A stretch of 64,000 bases of DNA. Source: Branchinecta lynchi (taxonomy: Eukaryota; Arthropoda; Branchiopoda; Anostraca; Branchinectidae). Positions 38,577 to 49,040 of this stretch are shown in pieces (within the stretch, counting starts at the first letter, position 1; each line of letters opens with the position of its first letter). Location of the stretch: positions 4,712,001-4,776,000 of the forward strand of contig JAKZAP010000019.1 in the NCBI GenBank assembly GCA_023053575.1, in the 5' to 3' direction. The position numbers were made by a program, and so were the translations under genes. A model generated the notes under the pieces. It was given only the letters and a program-made list of their open reading frames with translations, searched no databases and was not told the DNA's origin.

Positions 38577-39365
38577 GCTTTTGGGATCCCAAAACGTAAG
38601 TGGAGGGATACCTATGACATCGCAAAAGTTGTCCGTCGGTCCGTCCGTCTGTTCGTCTGTCCGCACGATAACTCTCGAAGGGATTGAGATATTTTGATGA
38701 AACTTGGTAGGAGGCCTCTTTGGGTCAAAGTACAGGTGAAGTTTTGAGATGGGCTCTGTAGCCCTATATTTGAGGGTGGGGGAGGGGTTTCAAATTAAGG
38801 GGCGAAAACAAATATTTTTTTAAAGCTATTAAAATAGTTGATTTAGGGGTAAGGAGACGTGTTGAATTCGAATATGAAATTTATTTTTCTCGCCGGACAA
38901 ATAGTTCACCCGGAATCCGGCAAAAACTTGAAAATTTGTGAAAAGTAAAAGTTTAATATGAAGTTGGTTAGAGGTTCGATTTAGGGACAAGGAGACGTGC
39001 TGAGTCCGAATGTGAAATTTATTTTCTTTTCGGACAATTACTTCAGCTGGAATCGGGCCAAAACCGGAGAATTTGTTAAAAGTAAAAGTTTTATTTAAAT
39101 TTGATAAAATGTTCGATTTGCGGGTAAGAAGACATGCTGAACTCGCATATGACAATCATTTTCTCACCGGATGTATAGATCACTCGGAATCCGGCTGAAA
39201 CCGAAAAATTTGTTAAAAGTGAAAGTTTAATCTTAAATTGATTAGAGGTTGGATGTATGGGTAAGGAGAAATGCTGAATTCGTTTTTGAGCTTTAGTTTT
39301 TTGCCAGACAAGGAGTTGGTCGGGTTTCCGGCCGAAAACTGAAGTTAGGCAGAAGTAAGGAAGGA
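38577..39365 (+). mobile_element. family B element, copy 1 (3' truncated)
   Basis: Starts with the palindrome TTTTGGGATCCCAAAA followed by CGTAAGTGG, a GTCC/GTCT run, then ACTCTCGAAGGGATTGAGAT, GATGAAACTTGG, and tandem units of about 130-140 bp (GGTAAGGAGACGTGCTGA, CCGGACAA, CGGAATCCGGC, GTTAAAAGTAAAAGTTT). The usual GGGATCCCATCGAAACC end is missing. Confidence 0.65.
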
Positions 39366-39610
39366 AGGAGATACCACGTAGGCTATAGGGTAAACCATAT
39401 GCTGAATCGCTGTTTGAATATTTGACAGTGCAAAACGGATATCTGAATATATCTGAACTTGTTGAAATTCAGCTGGCGTATCCGGTTGCACTGTCAAATA
39501 CGAACTTGGTCTTCTCCGATGATTACCATTAGCCTTAACCTGTTTTTAAATGTTAAAAGTAAAAATGCTTAAGAAGTCTGTTGAAGACCGAATATCTACT
39601 ACACCGAATT
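39366..39610. other. no gene recognised
   Basis: Decayed repeat sequence between family B and the hammerhead-like pair. Confidence 0.3.
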
Positions 39611-39644
39611 GTTCAGTATATTTATTCAAACAATGTTTACAACG

Positions 39645-39709
39645 GATACATCAGCTATGATTTTTCATCAGCGATATTTCGGCCCTTCTTGGCAAGGTTC
39701 CTCGTCAGG
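39645..39709 (-). ncRNA. hammerhead-ribozyme-like motif
   Basis: CTGACGA, a hairpin (AACCTTGCCAAGAAGG), then GAAATATCGC and a second imperfect hairpin closing at GTATC. This follows the hammerhead order CUGANGA, stem II, GAAA, stem III, UH. Pairing for stem I is not evident next to the core, so self-cleavage is unproven. Confidence 0.35.
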
Positions 39710-39872
39710 CTGTCAGCGTCGTTGTCAAAAATTAAATCTCAGGACTAGTTTTTTCATTATAGTGGTATTTGAAGGTAATTTACTTTAATAAGATATTTAT
39801 AGTCGGTAGAAGCTTCAGTTATTTATTACAGGAGTGTTTCCTTCCCCGAAGTTGAACCAGAGGATTGACAGC

Positions 39873-39936
39873 CTGACGAGGACCCTTGCCAAGAAGGGCC
39901 GAAATATCGCTGATGAAGAATCATAGCTGACGTATC
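39873..39936 (+). ncRNA. hammerhead-ribozyme-like motif
   Basis: CTGACGAGGACCCTTGCCAA GAAGGGCC GAAATATCGC, then a hairpin GCTGAT/ATCATAGC and GTATC. Stem II pairs GG and CCCTT with AAGGG and CC. Stem I is missing, as in the other copies. Confidence 0.35.
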
Positions 39937-39985
39937 CGTTGTAAACATTGTTTGAATAAATGTTTCAAAGTCAGCTTGGGCTCAA

Positions 39986-40255
39986 AGAATATTTATTGTT
40001 CAGTATATTTTGCTTCTGGTGCAGTGGCGACCAAACCTTTTTATTTAACTTGGAAAAAGTCAGTTTCCCCATCAGACCCTCTGGGAGTACAATAGAGGTA
40101 TGCTTATTTGAACGTTCGTTGACTTCGAACTTTGCCGTTTTCATGCACTTGCTGTGGCTAAATATATGTACCAATTAGCCAAAGTAGGTAATTAAGGATT
40201 GTCAAGATTGGTTTATAAATTCTCCTTTTATAGAGCCAAAACCATTCCTTAAAGT
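39986..40255. other. no gene recognised
   Basis: No motif identified. Confidence 0.3.
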
Positions 40256-41135
40256 ACTCATCTTAACCACAAAGTACAGAAAATGCTTTTGAGAAAAACA
40301 TATTATTTCCATGATCCCCATGAGCCCATAATCATTTGTGAAAGAAGGATCTTGCTTCAAAATGAATTTCCAGATCCCTTAATGGACCCCTCGCACTATT
40401 CACTCTTCAACCTACAGTATTTTGAAATATTTGAATACTTTAACTATGCTGTGCTTTCAACAAATAACCATCGTTCTGGCTGTTTAAATCCTTTTCCGAG
40501 ACCCGTTGACTTCTAGCGAAAACAGGGAAACAATTTACAGAACCGGTTTTCCTGATGGAAAAACTTCTCGCAGACAACCGTCGACAGCGTGATACATATC
40601 GAAGGTAGCAAAAGATGGCAAGTGAGAGAATCAGCGAGGTTTTGTTAGAGGTGTTAGAATGTACCGCACGAAATGTGGGTCTCTGGGTTAATAAATATAT
40701 GTAGTGATTACGGAAGTAGGTTGCGTTAGTGTTATAGGTAAGACAGGTCCTTTAAAGTGCACATCTTAACGAAAAAGTGAAAAAAAAATGCTTTTGACCA
40801 AACGATAAATATTCATGATGCCCAAGGGCCATGATAATTTTTGCTTCAAGGGTATTGCTTACAAATGAATTCCTCAAAGTCCAAAAAATAGTTCGAGCAA
40901 ATATACATTTCCATGATCCCCATGAGCCCATCATCATTTTTGCCTCAAGGGTTTTGCTTTCGGATGAATTTCTAGTGCCCTTAAAGTCATTCTCTTGATT
41001 TCCAAGCGCGTATGATCATTCTTATTTCAAGGGTATTGCTTATAAATAAATACAAGAAACCCAAGAATTTGCTAATTCCTAAATTTCATCGTCTGACCCA
41101 GCCTTGCAAGTACAATATGAGCTACTAGCTCTTGT
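40256..41135 (-). repeat. family C units with family A 5' terminus
   Basis: Minus-oriented C units at 40260-40400 and 40740-41060 (CTTAACCACAAAGTACAG, ATGCTTTTGA, TTCCATGATCCCCATGAGCC, TTGCTTCAAGGGTATTGCTT). The block ends at 41095-41135 with CCTTGCAAGTACAATATGAG CTACTAGCTCTTG, the inverse of the family A start, showing that C units lie behind the same terminus. 40405-40740 has no recognised feature. Confidence 0.55.
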
Positions 41136-41261
41136 ATTCAACCCAAGCTCATTGAACGTTGTAGACTTGCTTCATTCTTGGCCAATATCTGATGAAATTT
41201 GTTTTAGTGTAGCCTACCTCAGAAAGCATGGTTTATCGCAATGTTTTAATTTGAAAAAAAA

Positions 41262-41310
41262 CGCGGCACCGGCACGACACCGCGGCACCGGCTCGTCACC
41301 GCGACACACA
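41262..41310. repeat. GC-rich minisatellite
   Basis: GCGGCACCGGCACGACACC and GCGGCACCGGCTCGTCACC are adjacent 19-bp units with a partial third. Its GC content stands out from the surroundings. Confidence 0.6.
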
Positions 41311-41574
41311 GCACTTGGTGTACATCGTTTTTACAACCCCTCGGAATTGTTCAGAAAAAAAAATGAAATTAAATATCGGTATATTCTAGAAAAGTGGGTA
41401 AAAGTATATTAAGATTAACGTCACCGAGGGAAGCAGGAGTAGCCACAAAAATTAACAAACGTAATCTCATAGTTTTGTTTTACATATGTGAGAATAATTC
41501 AAATAACAAAAGATGCTAGGGGTTAAAAAATATTGTTTTGAAAAACAAAATACAGAGACAGAACTAAAACTTAC

Positions 41575-41748
41575 TGACAACAAGATGCGTTTCCAATTAG
41601 TATAGGTTTCCAGCCTGAATCTATGGAAGCATCTACGATGGCGCATGCCATGCTTTCATCGCCATCTGTTGCCACAACGACCCAACGATCATACGATAGC
41701 AAATCTTCACCAAGCCGAGTGTTGACTCTTAAAAGCTTCTTCGAGTGG
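41575..41748 (-). CDS. internal exon of an unidentified host gene
   Basis: Minus strand, 174 nt, with acceptor TTTCATTTCAG and donor GTAAGT, entering with one and leaving with two bases of split codons. It encodes 57 residues (HSKKLLRVNTRLGEDLLSYD, RWVVVATDGDESMACAIVDA, GWKPILIGNASCC). A globular fold is likely from the alternation of WVVVATDG and GWKPILIG, which look like two beta strands around a helix. This loosely resembles the start of the STELLO/DUF288 glycosyltransferase-like domain (W-x-V-V-T ... GW-K-x-x-V-x-G-D), but identity is low and I would not name the gene. The splice phase fits the candidate first exon at 55346-55503 on the same strand. Following exons were not found to the left. 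Confidence 0.5.
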
Positions 41749-41764
41749 CTGAAATGAAACATAA

Positions 41765-42620
41765 GTTGTTAGGAGAAGTGCAAAAATATTGTCTTGCTGG
41801 CAAAAATTGTTTGGTAAATTTTAAAAATCTGGAATATGTTTTGATTCCATTTAATTGGCTTCTGCTACCGACGCAGTGAAAGAACTCCGTGTTTCGCATT
41901 CCACGCCAAACTTGACTGTGAGAATTTGCATGAAAGAACAAAAAAGCCGGTCTTCTTTGTGAAGGAACCTGCGGGAGCGACGCTTGTGTTACTGGTGCTC
42001 CGCATCGTACACCGGACAACAGTGGCTTTGCGATTGTTTAGGGAATCCCGAGCAATTTGCGAGATGATGTTCCTTTTTGGGTTTCGCTAATTTGAATAAG
42101 AGGGTAGGGTGACTGCAGAAATTGCAAAATGTGCCCCGCCCTCTGCCCATAAGAGGTTTGATCCAGCACAGCTTTTCATCTGAAGTTGATGCATTAATGA
42201 GCCTTGGAGAAATTCATTTTAACGATTTAATTGATGGAGCGGAAAATAGGGGAGAAACTTTTCCACACTGTTAAGACAAATAACAGATAACAATTTTGCG
42301 CATCTTTGTCTTATTCTTTATGAAAATGTACTTGTTATAATAACAGATAACAATTGTTTGCGCATCCTTGTCTTGTTCAATATGAAAATAGACCTGTTAT
42401 GGCCCTTTTCGTGCCCTTCACCCTTAGTGAAGAACCATCTTTGGTCTGCAAACGCTGTTTTTGTAAGGTAAAACAGTCAGTGTCACATATATATACTCAG
42501 ACTTCATCTGCTGATTCTACTGCACTAGAAACCTGTGGAAACGAGCGTGAAGACATGAACCGGGGAACAGAAATCCGACCCCTACAGACCGGGTTGGCAA
42601 CCGGTTTACATGAAATAGGC
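41765..42620. other. unassigned; possible family D remnants at 42280-42420
   Basis: Two copies of AATAACAGATAACAATT followed by TGCGCATC(T/C)TTGTCTT (about 42280 and 42341) resemble family D arms. A second minus-strand exon near 41870-41990 is possible but unsupported. Confidence 0.3.
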
Positions 42621-43860
42621 TGATTACAACATTTGAAAGAGCCATAATAGATTTATTCTCAAACGTTTACACCAGTAGGCGCAAATACGCGTTATCTGCT
42701 CTCAAACTTTTGACGGTGCAGTCAGTATGAACTTCTCTGGCAACATATGCTACATTAAGTGTTGTGATTCAAGCAAAAACTTCTGTTATGACCTTCTGAT
42801 TTATTATGTTTCGCAAAAAGAAAACATTTAAAAGAGCCATAACAGATTATATTCTCAAAATTTTTAACACAAGCATGCGCAAACATGTGTTATCTGCTAT
42901 CAAATTTTTGACAGTGCAGTTACTATGAACTCTGTGGCAACAGTTATGATTCGAGCAAAAACTTCAGTTATGACCTTCTGATTTATTATGTTGCGCGAAA
43001 AGAAAACATTTAAAAGAGCCAGAATAGACACGTTCTCAAAACGTTTAGCACGCAAACATGTGTTATCTGTTATCAACCTTTTGACAGTACAGTCAGCATG
43101 AACTTCTGTGGCAATATAATATGCTACATTAAGTGTTGTGATTCGAGTAAAAACTTCTGTTATGAACTTCTGATTTATTATGTTTCGTGAAAAGAAAACA
43201 TTTAAAAGAGCCATAACAGATTATATTCTCAAAACTTTCAACACAAGTATGCGCAAATATTTGTTATCTGCCATCAAAGTTTTGACGTTGCAGTTACTAT
43301 GAACTCTGTGGCAACGTATATCACGTTAAGAGTTATGATTCGAGCAAAAACTTCAGTTATGACCTTCTGATTTATTATGTTGCGCGAAAAGAAAACATTT
43401 AAAAGAGCCATAATAGACACGTTCTCAAAACGTTTAGCACGCAAACATGTGTTATCTGTTATCAACCTTTTGACAGTACAGTCAGCATGAACTTCTGTGG
43501 CAACATAATATGCTACATTAAGTGTTTTGATTCGAGTAAAAACTTCTGTTATGTTTCGCGAAAAGAAAACATTTAAAAGAGCCATAATAGATTATATTCT
43601 CAAAACTTTTAACACAAGTATGCGCAAATATTTGTTATCTGCTATCAAACTTTTGACAGTGCAGTTATTATGAACTTCTGTGGCAACATATATCATATTA
43701 AGTGTTATGATTCGAGCAAAACTTCTGTTGTGACCTATTGATTTATTCTGTTTCGCGAAAAGAAAACATTTAAAGGAGCCATAATAGATATATTCTCATA
43801 ACGTTTAACACAAGTATGCGTAAATTAGTGTTATCTGGTTGTCAAAGTTTTGACTGAAGT
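42620..43860. repeat. 174-196 bp satellite array, main block
   Basis: The word GAGCCATA (or GAGCCAGA) recurs at 42640, 42834, 43014, 43209, 43405, 43579 and 43775, giving seven units of 174-196 bp. Each holds ATTCTCAAAACTTTTAACAC, AAGTATGCGCAAA, CTTTTGACAGTGCAGT and TTCTGTTATGACCTTCTGAT. Alternating units share variants (ATTATATTC versus ACACGTTC), suggesting a dimeric higher-order unit of about 375-390 bp. Minus-strand frames are open across parts of it, but drift between units argues against coding. Confidence 0.75.
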
Positions 43861-43940
43861 CAGCATGGACTTCAGTTCTCTTCATTACAAGTATGCGTAA
43901 ATTAGTGTTATCTGGTTGTCAAAGTTTTGACTGAAGTCAG
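43860..43940. repeat. short duplication at satellite edge
   Basis: ACAAGTATGCGTAAATTAGT GTTATCTGGTTGTCAAAG and following ACTGAAGTCAGCATGGACTT occur twice, 75-80 bp apart (from about 43810 and 43888). Confidence 0.6.
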
Positions 43941-44900
43941 CATGGACTTCAGTGGCGGGAATTTCGCATCGGGCACTTTCTTCTCTTCTCATTAATTCAT
44001 CTAAAAAGGGTTATAGTCTTCACATTTACGCAATAGATCTTTCTAAAGCCTTTGACAGTATTTTACATTCTCAAGGTCTTTACTTTCTTTACAGTAACGG
44101 GATTAACCTTTCCATTATATTTCTTCTTCGTTATTGGTATTTGAAATCTTACCTCCAAACAAAATTTAAAGATTCTTTTTCAGTTTCTAAGATTCCTTTC
44201 CGTTGTGGTGTAGGCTACTTTCTCCTAGTAGATTCAAAATGTGCATTTCTGATACACTTACAAATATTTCTTCTTCGTATCTCCATGGTTTTTCAAACGT
44301 TTCATATCTTGCCTATGCAGATGACGTTCTATTAGCCGATCTAGGAGCGATTTATCGCGTTTGGTTCAAGATGCTTCTTTATCCAATATTGGACTTTCTT
44401 TAAATGTAAATATAGTGAGAATATCTATCTTTAACCCTTGACCGTCCGAAGCCCTAAGTTGCTTAAAGTTTTCTTTTCCTAGAGTTGATTCTATTCGGTG
44501 GTTGGGTATTACCATTACTAACAATATTCGTTCGTTCCGATCCCGGACGGTGTCCGATTGTAGATTAAAAATTGAGTTGGGTTATTCGAAAATTGTTGCT
44601 AACAGGGGGGAAAAACAATAGGAAAGCCCTTGGCAACCTATTCTCCTTATGTGACCATTCTGTTATTTTTCTATCTGGTGTTTATACAGTTTTAAAGAAA
44701 AACGATAGTGAAGCTATGCGATGCTCTTATTTTCGTTTTTCTAAATTTCTTCTTTTATTCCGTCCTTGGCAAAGAACTTTTAAAATTATTAGCAGTAGCC
44801 TACTCACTACCGGATATTGCGGAGAAATTGCCGGTTCTCCACATAATAATGTCAGTCGCCAACTCATGTGCTTATTCGTTTGTATGACTCTTGAGTAGAT
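43940..44900 (+). pseudogene. LINE RT fragment inserted in satellite
   Basis: Frame 1 carries IYAIDLSKAFDSILHSQGLY and FRCGV, then the reading shifts and continues with SNVSYLAYADDVLLADLGAI (YADD at 44314-44325), and later, in a third frame, RWLGITITNNIRSFRSR and C-terminal sequence to about 44890. At least two frameshifts, so inactive. It separates two blocks of the satellite. Confidence 0.7.
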
Positions 44901-45350
44901 TTTGTTTGTGTGTGTTGTGTTTTCCCTAATCATGACTTCCTATTTTCTTTTGTACTCTTTTTTTTTTCGTAAAAAAGACCCCTCCAACCTAAGTAGGACT
45001 CCATATCTACCTTCTAGTGCCCACGACCACCGACCGACTGGTCGGCTAAGTCTTCGCGTCCGGCATAGTCATATATGCCGAACTCTCAGGCCTAGCCGAA
45101 TGGTTTAGTATCGGAGTAGAGTCCACGACACCCACCAACTCCCTCCATTACCTTCCTTTCAATCCTCAAACCCCAAACCCCTGTTTTCAAGGCCATATCC
45201 AGCGGTGTGGGGGTTGGGGCTTCCCCCCCCCCCCCGAAACATACAAAAATAATCATTTTTATAGACTTCACCCTCTGATCTGTCTTTTTTGTACTACCCA
45301 CAGGCAACCCCCCTCTCCCCGAAATGAATTCCTGGATACGGGCCTGCCTG
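44900..45350. repeat. repeat remnants with poly-C tract
   Basis: AGTCATATATGCC-type inverted words near 45065, and at 45120-45350 a block with GGCCATATCCAGCGGTGTGG, a run of 13 C (about 45222-45234) and GGATACGGGCCTGCC at its end. The latter resembles common C-tract transposon ends in invertebrates; family not named. Confidence 0.4.
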
Positions 45351-45354
45351 TTTT

Positions 45355-45640
45355 CGTCTTGTATATTCTCAAAACATTTAACACAAGTATGCAAAAACAT
45401 GTGTTGTATATTATCAAACTTTTGACAGTGCAGTCAATATGAACTTGGCGACATAATTATACTGCATTAAGTGTTACGATTCCAGACAAAACTTCTGTTA
45501 TGACCCTTCTGAGTATTATGTTTCGCGAAAAGATAGCCTTTAAAGGAGCCATATTAACAGATATATTCTCATAACATTTCACACAAGTATGTGCAAATAT
45601 GTGTTATCTGTTATCATCCTTTTGGCAGTGCAATCAATAT
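45355..45640. repeat. satellite array, second block
   Basis: Resumes at TATATTCTCAAAACATTTAA CACAAGTATGCAAAAAC with one full and one partial unit of the 42.6-43.9 kb satellite, in the same orientation. Confidence 0.7.
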
Positions 45641-46030
45641 GAATAATTTTTGCGAACACATCTGTGTCTCACATCTCACAACTTTTCCCGCAAAATCGAA
45701 CACTAGCAAGCTTTACAAAAAATTTACAGAAACCAGTTTTAACCTTTTTCTCTCCCGCTTATTAATTATTCAGGGTTTAACAGTATTCACTGACCCTGAA
45801 GGACGCACCCTTTCTTCATGAATATGTGGCGGATTTTTAGGAAGAAATGTTAAAAGAACCTCAAATCTGTTTATAGAAAGAAATAAACACTGCCAAATGT
45901 GTATTTTTCTTTCAATTGCTCATAAACCAGCGAAATAGTATTCTTTCTCGGTGTGTTGACGAAAGGGTGAGGAGAGGGCAATCAGTGTACTTTCGGATTT
46001 GGTCATCAGAAGATCCCATGGTCTTACCCT
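45641..46030. other. no gene recognised
   Basis: No motif identified. Confidence 0.3.
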
Positions 46031-46262
46031 AGGCCTCGTTTTTGTTGCATTTTGCAGGTCCACTTCTCGGCCGATTCCGGACTGATTCTTTCTACATCCG
46101 TTTTTGCACTGCAATGCTTGAAGACGGCAGCGCTTCTCGAGAATCACGGACTTGCTCACCGACCAAGTAGTCCGTGCTTCCCTGCAAGGTGCTGCAGCGC
46201 TGCCGCTTCAACCAAGAAGAAAGTGAATCCAAAAACGCATATTGTGCAAAAGCAAAGAAGTG
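46031..46262 (+). repeat. uninterrupted paralog of LINE target segment
   Basis: Matches 30861-31069 plus 36223-36275. Contains GAATCCAAAAACGCATATTG across the LINE insertion point. The frame open in the other copy is broken here by a 3-bp insertion (AAGTAGTCC), so it is a decayed duplicate or noncoding repeat. Confidence 0.6.
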
Positions 46263-46715
46263 CAAACAAAAACGAAGTTCTGGTTTGAACCAGTGGCGTT
46301 GGAGTGGGTGATTCAAATATTGAAAATGCGGAGATGCTTCCGAATTGACTCGTTTAATCTGTTGCTTCCTTTTCTTATTTTGTACTTGCAACGGAGTTGT
46401 TTATTTAAAGCGGATGCACCGGGGACATTTTCGGTATATATCACCACATCACATATTAAAATAACATTAAAACAGGACTATTCTTTACTAAATAAATACA
46501 ATAATTTCTTCGATTCGGTGTGCTCGGGGCAATTGCACAGTCGACGGAAAGTGCGGTAGAAACGGCCGGAAGGGCATTCTGCATTCTCGCGAATTGCCTT
46601 TGAAGTGGATTTTCGGAGACTTCTAACCTTGCAACGAAACTTACTAGCGCTTTCCGTCTCATACATCAAAAGATTCAATTTAATTTTCTAAAAACATTTG
46701 ACTAGCAGAGTAACG
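46263..46715. other. no gene recognised
   Basis: No motif identified; several short opposing frames only. Confidence 0.3.
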
Positions 46716-47430
46716 TCAGTCGTATGAAAGGAGACGACGGAATGCATTGTTAAAACAAGCTTTTAGTTTACGCTTCGTCGTCTCAAGATAGTTATCAAAA
46801 AGTATGAGACAATATAGTTGCGTGTAATACATCTTAGATAAAAGAATTCTCACCGACACAGTACAAAATTTAAAATTACGAATTAAGTGGTTCGCACGCG
46901 AGCAAAGACCTCGATACTGACTAGAAAGAGTTGTATCATCATACAGGTCATCGTCTAAGAATAACCTAAGTACTTCACTTTGTGTACCCTCTTCAAAAAA
47001 ATCACCAAGTCGAATAGCCGGAAATATCAGGGATTTAAAATGTTTTGGGATACAAATAATTTTTTGGCACTTCACAGAATTGAAAATAATGTCGTGCGTT
47101 GCTGCATAATTTCCGCAAATCTTCAACACGAGATTTAATGCGTTTGCCGACTGCACCATTAGAACCATATTGTCAGCATAAGTTATCCAGTTAAAAAAAA
47201 CACACTAGAAATGTTACAGCGTACACTGCTCTCCATTAATTGTTTACAAAGGTCATCTATAAAAACATTAATAAAAGAGGTGAAATATTCCCCCTTGTTG
47301 AATTCCATTAGCAGCATGAAAAGGAGCAGACAGTTCTGACCCCCACTTCACACAAAAGTCCTGTTGAACATACCAATTTGAAAGGAAATCAACCAGCGGG
47401 TTTGGCATAACGTGTTCGTAACTTTTCAAA
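46716..47430 (-). pseudogene. LINE RT fragment with mutated YADD
   Basis: Minus strand from about 47420: SNWYVQQDFCVKWGSELSAP, then NGIQQGG (equivalent of the GVRQGG box), a frame break, then WITYADNMVLMVQSANALNL (YADN at 47169-47180) and a further 140 residues with IIFNSVKCQKI and a helical C-terminus. The second catalytic Asp is Asn and the frame is shifted, so it is inactive. Confidence 0.7.
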
Positions 47431-48060
47431 CAACAACTCGTGCACGGTTAAAAGCTTTACACATATCTAAAAAAAAAAAGTGGAAACAGGATTCCAAGCC
47501 CCATATAATAACGCACAGTTTGCTTAAATAAAAAAAAAAAAAAATCGGTGCCATGCTGCGTGTTTAAAACCAAACTGATTAAAATATATGTTCATCATGC
47601 ATTCTTAGTTCGCCGGATTTCCTTCATAAGTGCATAATATGAGGTTTGTTTTATCTATTTATTAAAAACATAAGATTTATTTGAGTGTAATGCTGGGGAA
47701 CACGAACTGGGACTATCCTACGACTAGGCCGTCTGTATTTTATCTTCCGCTGAATGCTATGGAATATTATTCAAACAATGTTTACAACGGATACGTCAGC
47801 TACGATTCTTCATCAGAATCGTAGCTAAACATAAAGTGGTGCTTATAGAAGGTATTATTTGTGTTTGCTTGTGTTTATTTTTCATATAATAATACATAGA
47901 TTGGCACTTTGCAGAAGGGACATGTACCGTAACCAATAAACGAGAAATAGTTTTAAAATATTAAAATAGATTTTAAGATATTAAAATACATGAAAATATT
48001 TTTCATTTTTTTGCCCTGGCTTTTGGCTCTTAGTGCAAATAAATCTTATCTTATAGTATC
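47431..48060. other. no gene; partial hammerhead-repeat flank at 47765-47830
   Basis: A runs near 47470 and 47530. At 47768-47828, ATTCAAACAATGTTTACAAC GGATACGTCAGCTACGATTC then an inverted GAATCGTAGCT: the outer part of the hammerhead-like repeat, folded back without its core. Confidence 0.45.
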
Positions 48061-48063
48061 TTT

Positions 48064-48300
48064 TTCAAATAATGCAGAAAACAGATACGTCAGCTACAAC
48101 ACTTTGGCGGCGATATTTCGGCCCTTCTTGGCAAGGACCCTCGTCAGGCTATAGACACGAGTGACGAGACTGACAAGGACCCTTGCCAAGAAGGGCCGGA
48201 ATATTGCTGCCAAAGCTTCATAGCTGACGTATCCGTTTTATGCATTATTTGAATATATGTTTTAAAGTCAGCTTGGGATCAAGGAATATTATTGGTATCA
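48064..48300. mobile_element. inverted pair of hammerhead-like repeats
   Basis: Minus-strand core at 48084-48147 (CTGACGA, GAAA, GTATC intact) and plus-strand core at 48170-48233 (CTGACAA and GGAA, both altered) only about 22 bp apart, with mirrored flanks (AATGCAGAAAACAGATACGT and ACGTATCCGTTTTATGCATT). The block would fold into one long hairpin. Confidence 0.6.
48084..48147 (-). ncRNA. hammerhead-ribozyme-like motif
   Basis: CTGACGAGGGTCCTTGCCAA, GAAGGGCC, GAAATATCGCC and TGACGTATC on the minus strand. Core boxes and stem II are kept; stem I is not visible. Confidence 0.3.
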
Positions 48301-49040
48301 AAAGATGTAATATTCTGTAAAATATATTGTATCTAGAATAACTGTATCTAAAATATATTGTATCTAAAAGTTTGTAAAGTTGTAAGTACCAACCATTGTC
48401 ATTGACCATAACATTCCAGGACGGTACTAGCGTATAGTTTATTTTTAAATTTGAGAGAAATTACGTCTAACATACACGTTCTATTGGTTATACTAAATCT
48501 GACGTAAACCAACTGTCACCAGCGAAACACCCGAAAGTTTCAAAAAGCGACTCGACGAGGACTGGCGCGGGCAGCCCTGAAAAAAGGACTGGTGCGCCCC
48601 GGAAGCAGCAACCAGATCATAGCACCATCGTCATCCGCAAGCTACTCATCGGGATACAACATCCTTATTGCTTGCAAGTGCAATTTAAGGTAGTTTAAGG
48701 TGTATTTCATGAATAGAAAGTTAGCAACCAATTTTCATTTGCCTATGAATTTTGTGTCTTTACCTACTTTTCACATTCGCTAACTTGTAATCGTCTAGAT
48801 ATAGACAGTTACGAGAAATCCCATGTAATGTAAAAGCCTCGCTAATTATGCAAAGTCTTATCTGCAATTCAGATTCTTATTGCTGAGTGACGATAAATTC
48901 GGAGATAAAATTCCCGTACTGAAGTGAGAAAGCTGACCGGATCTGTAGCAGTAGAAAACAGGTTTCAGCTGTCTTTGCAGACTTATTAAAGATTTTGCAA
49001 TCTGTCAAGCACTTGATATGCCCATACACCTAAGTAGTGC
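48301..49040. other. no gene recognised
   Basis: TATCTAAAATATATTGTATC is repeated at 48330-48365. No other feature. Confidence 0.3.

Larger units (their letters stand above)
39612..39985. mobile_element. inverted pair of hammerhead-like repeats
   Basis: Minus-strand core at 39645-39709 and plus-strand core at 39873-39936, separated by about 160 bp, making a large foldback bounded by inverted TTATTCAAACAATGTTTACA. Each core has CTGACGA, a stem (CCCTT/AAGGG), GAAA, an ATA/TAT closing helix and TATC. Confidence 0.6.

Noticed and set aside
39645..39709. Calling the hammerhead-like repeats active ribozymes
   Set aside because: Bases next to CTGACGA (GC) cannot pair with the bases after the TATC site (CG), so stem I is unsupported; kept only as ribozyme-like.
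41870..41995. Additional minus-strand exon upstream of the 41.6 kb exon
   Set aside because: An open frame with a GTAGCA donor-like end but no clear acceptor; the direct phase match to 55346-55503 does not need it.
42900..43585. Minus-strand frames of about 100 codons with a repeated peptide
   Set aside because: They trace the satellite unit; unit lengths of 174-196 bp are not all multiples of three and units drift by indels.
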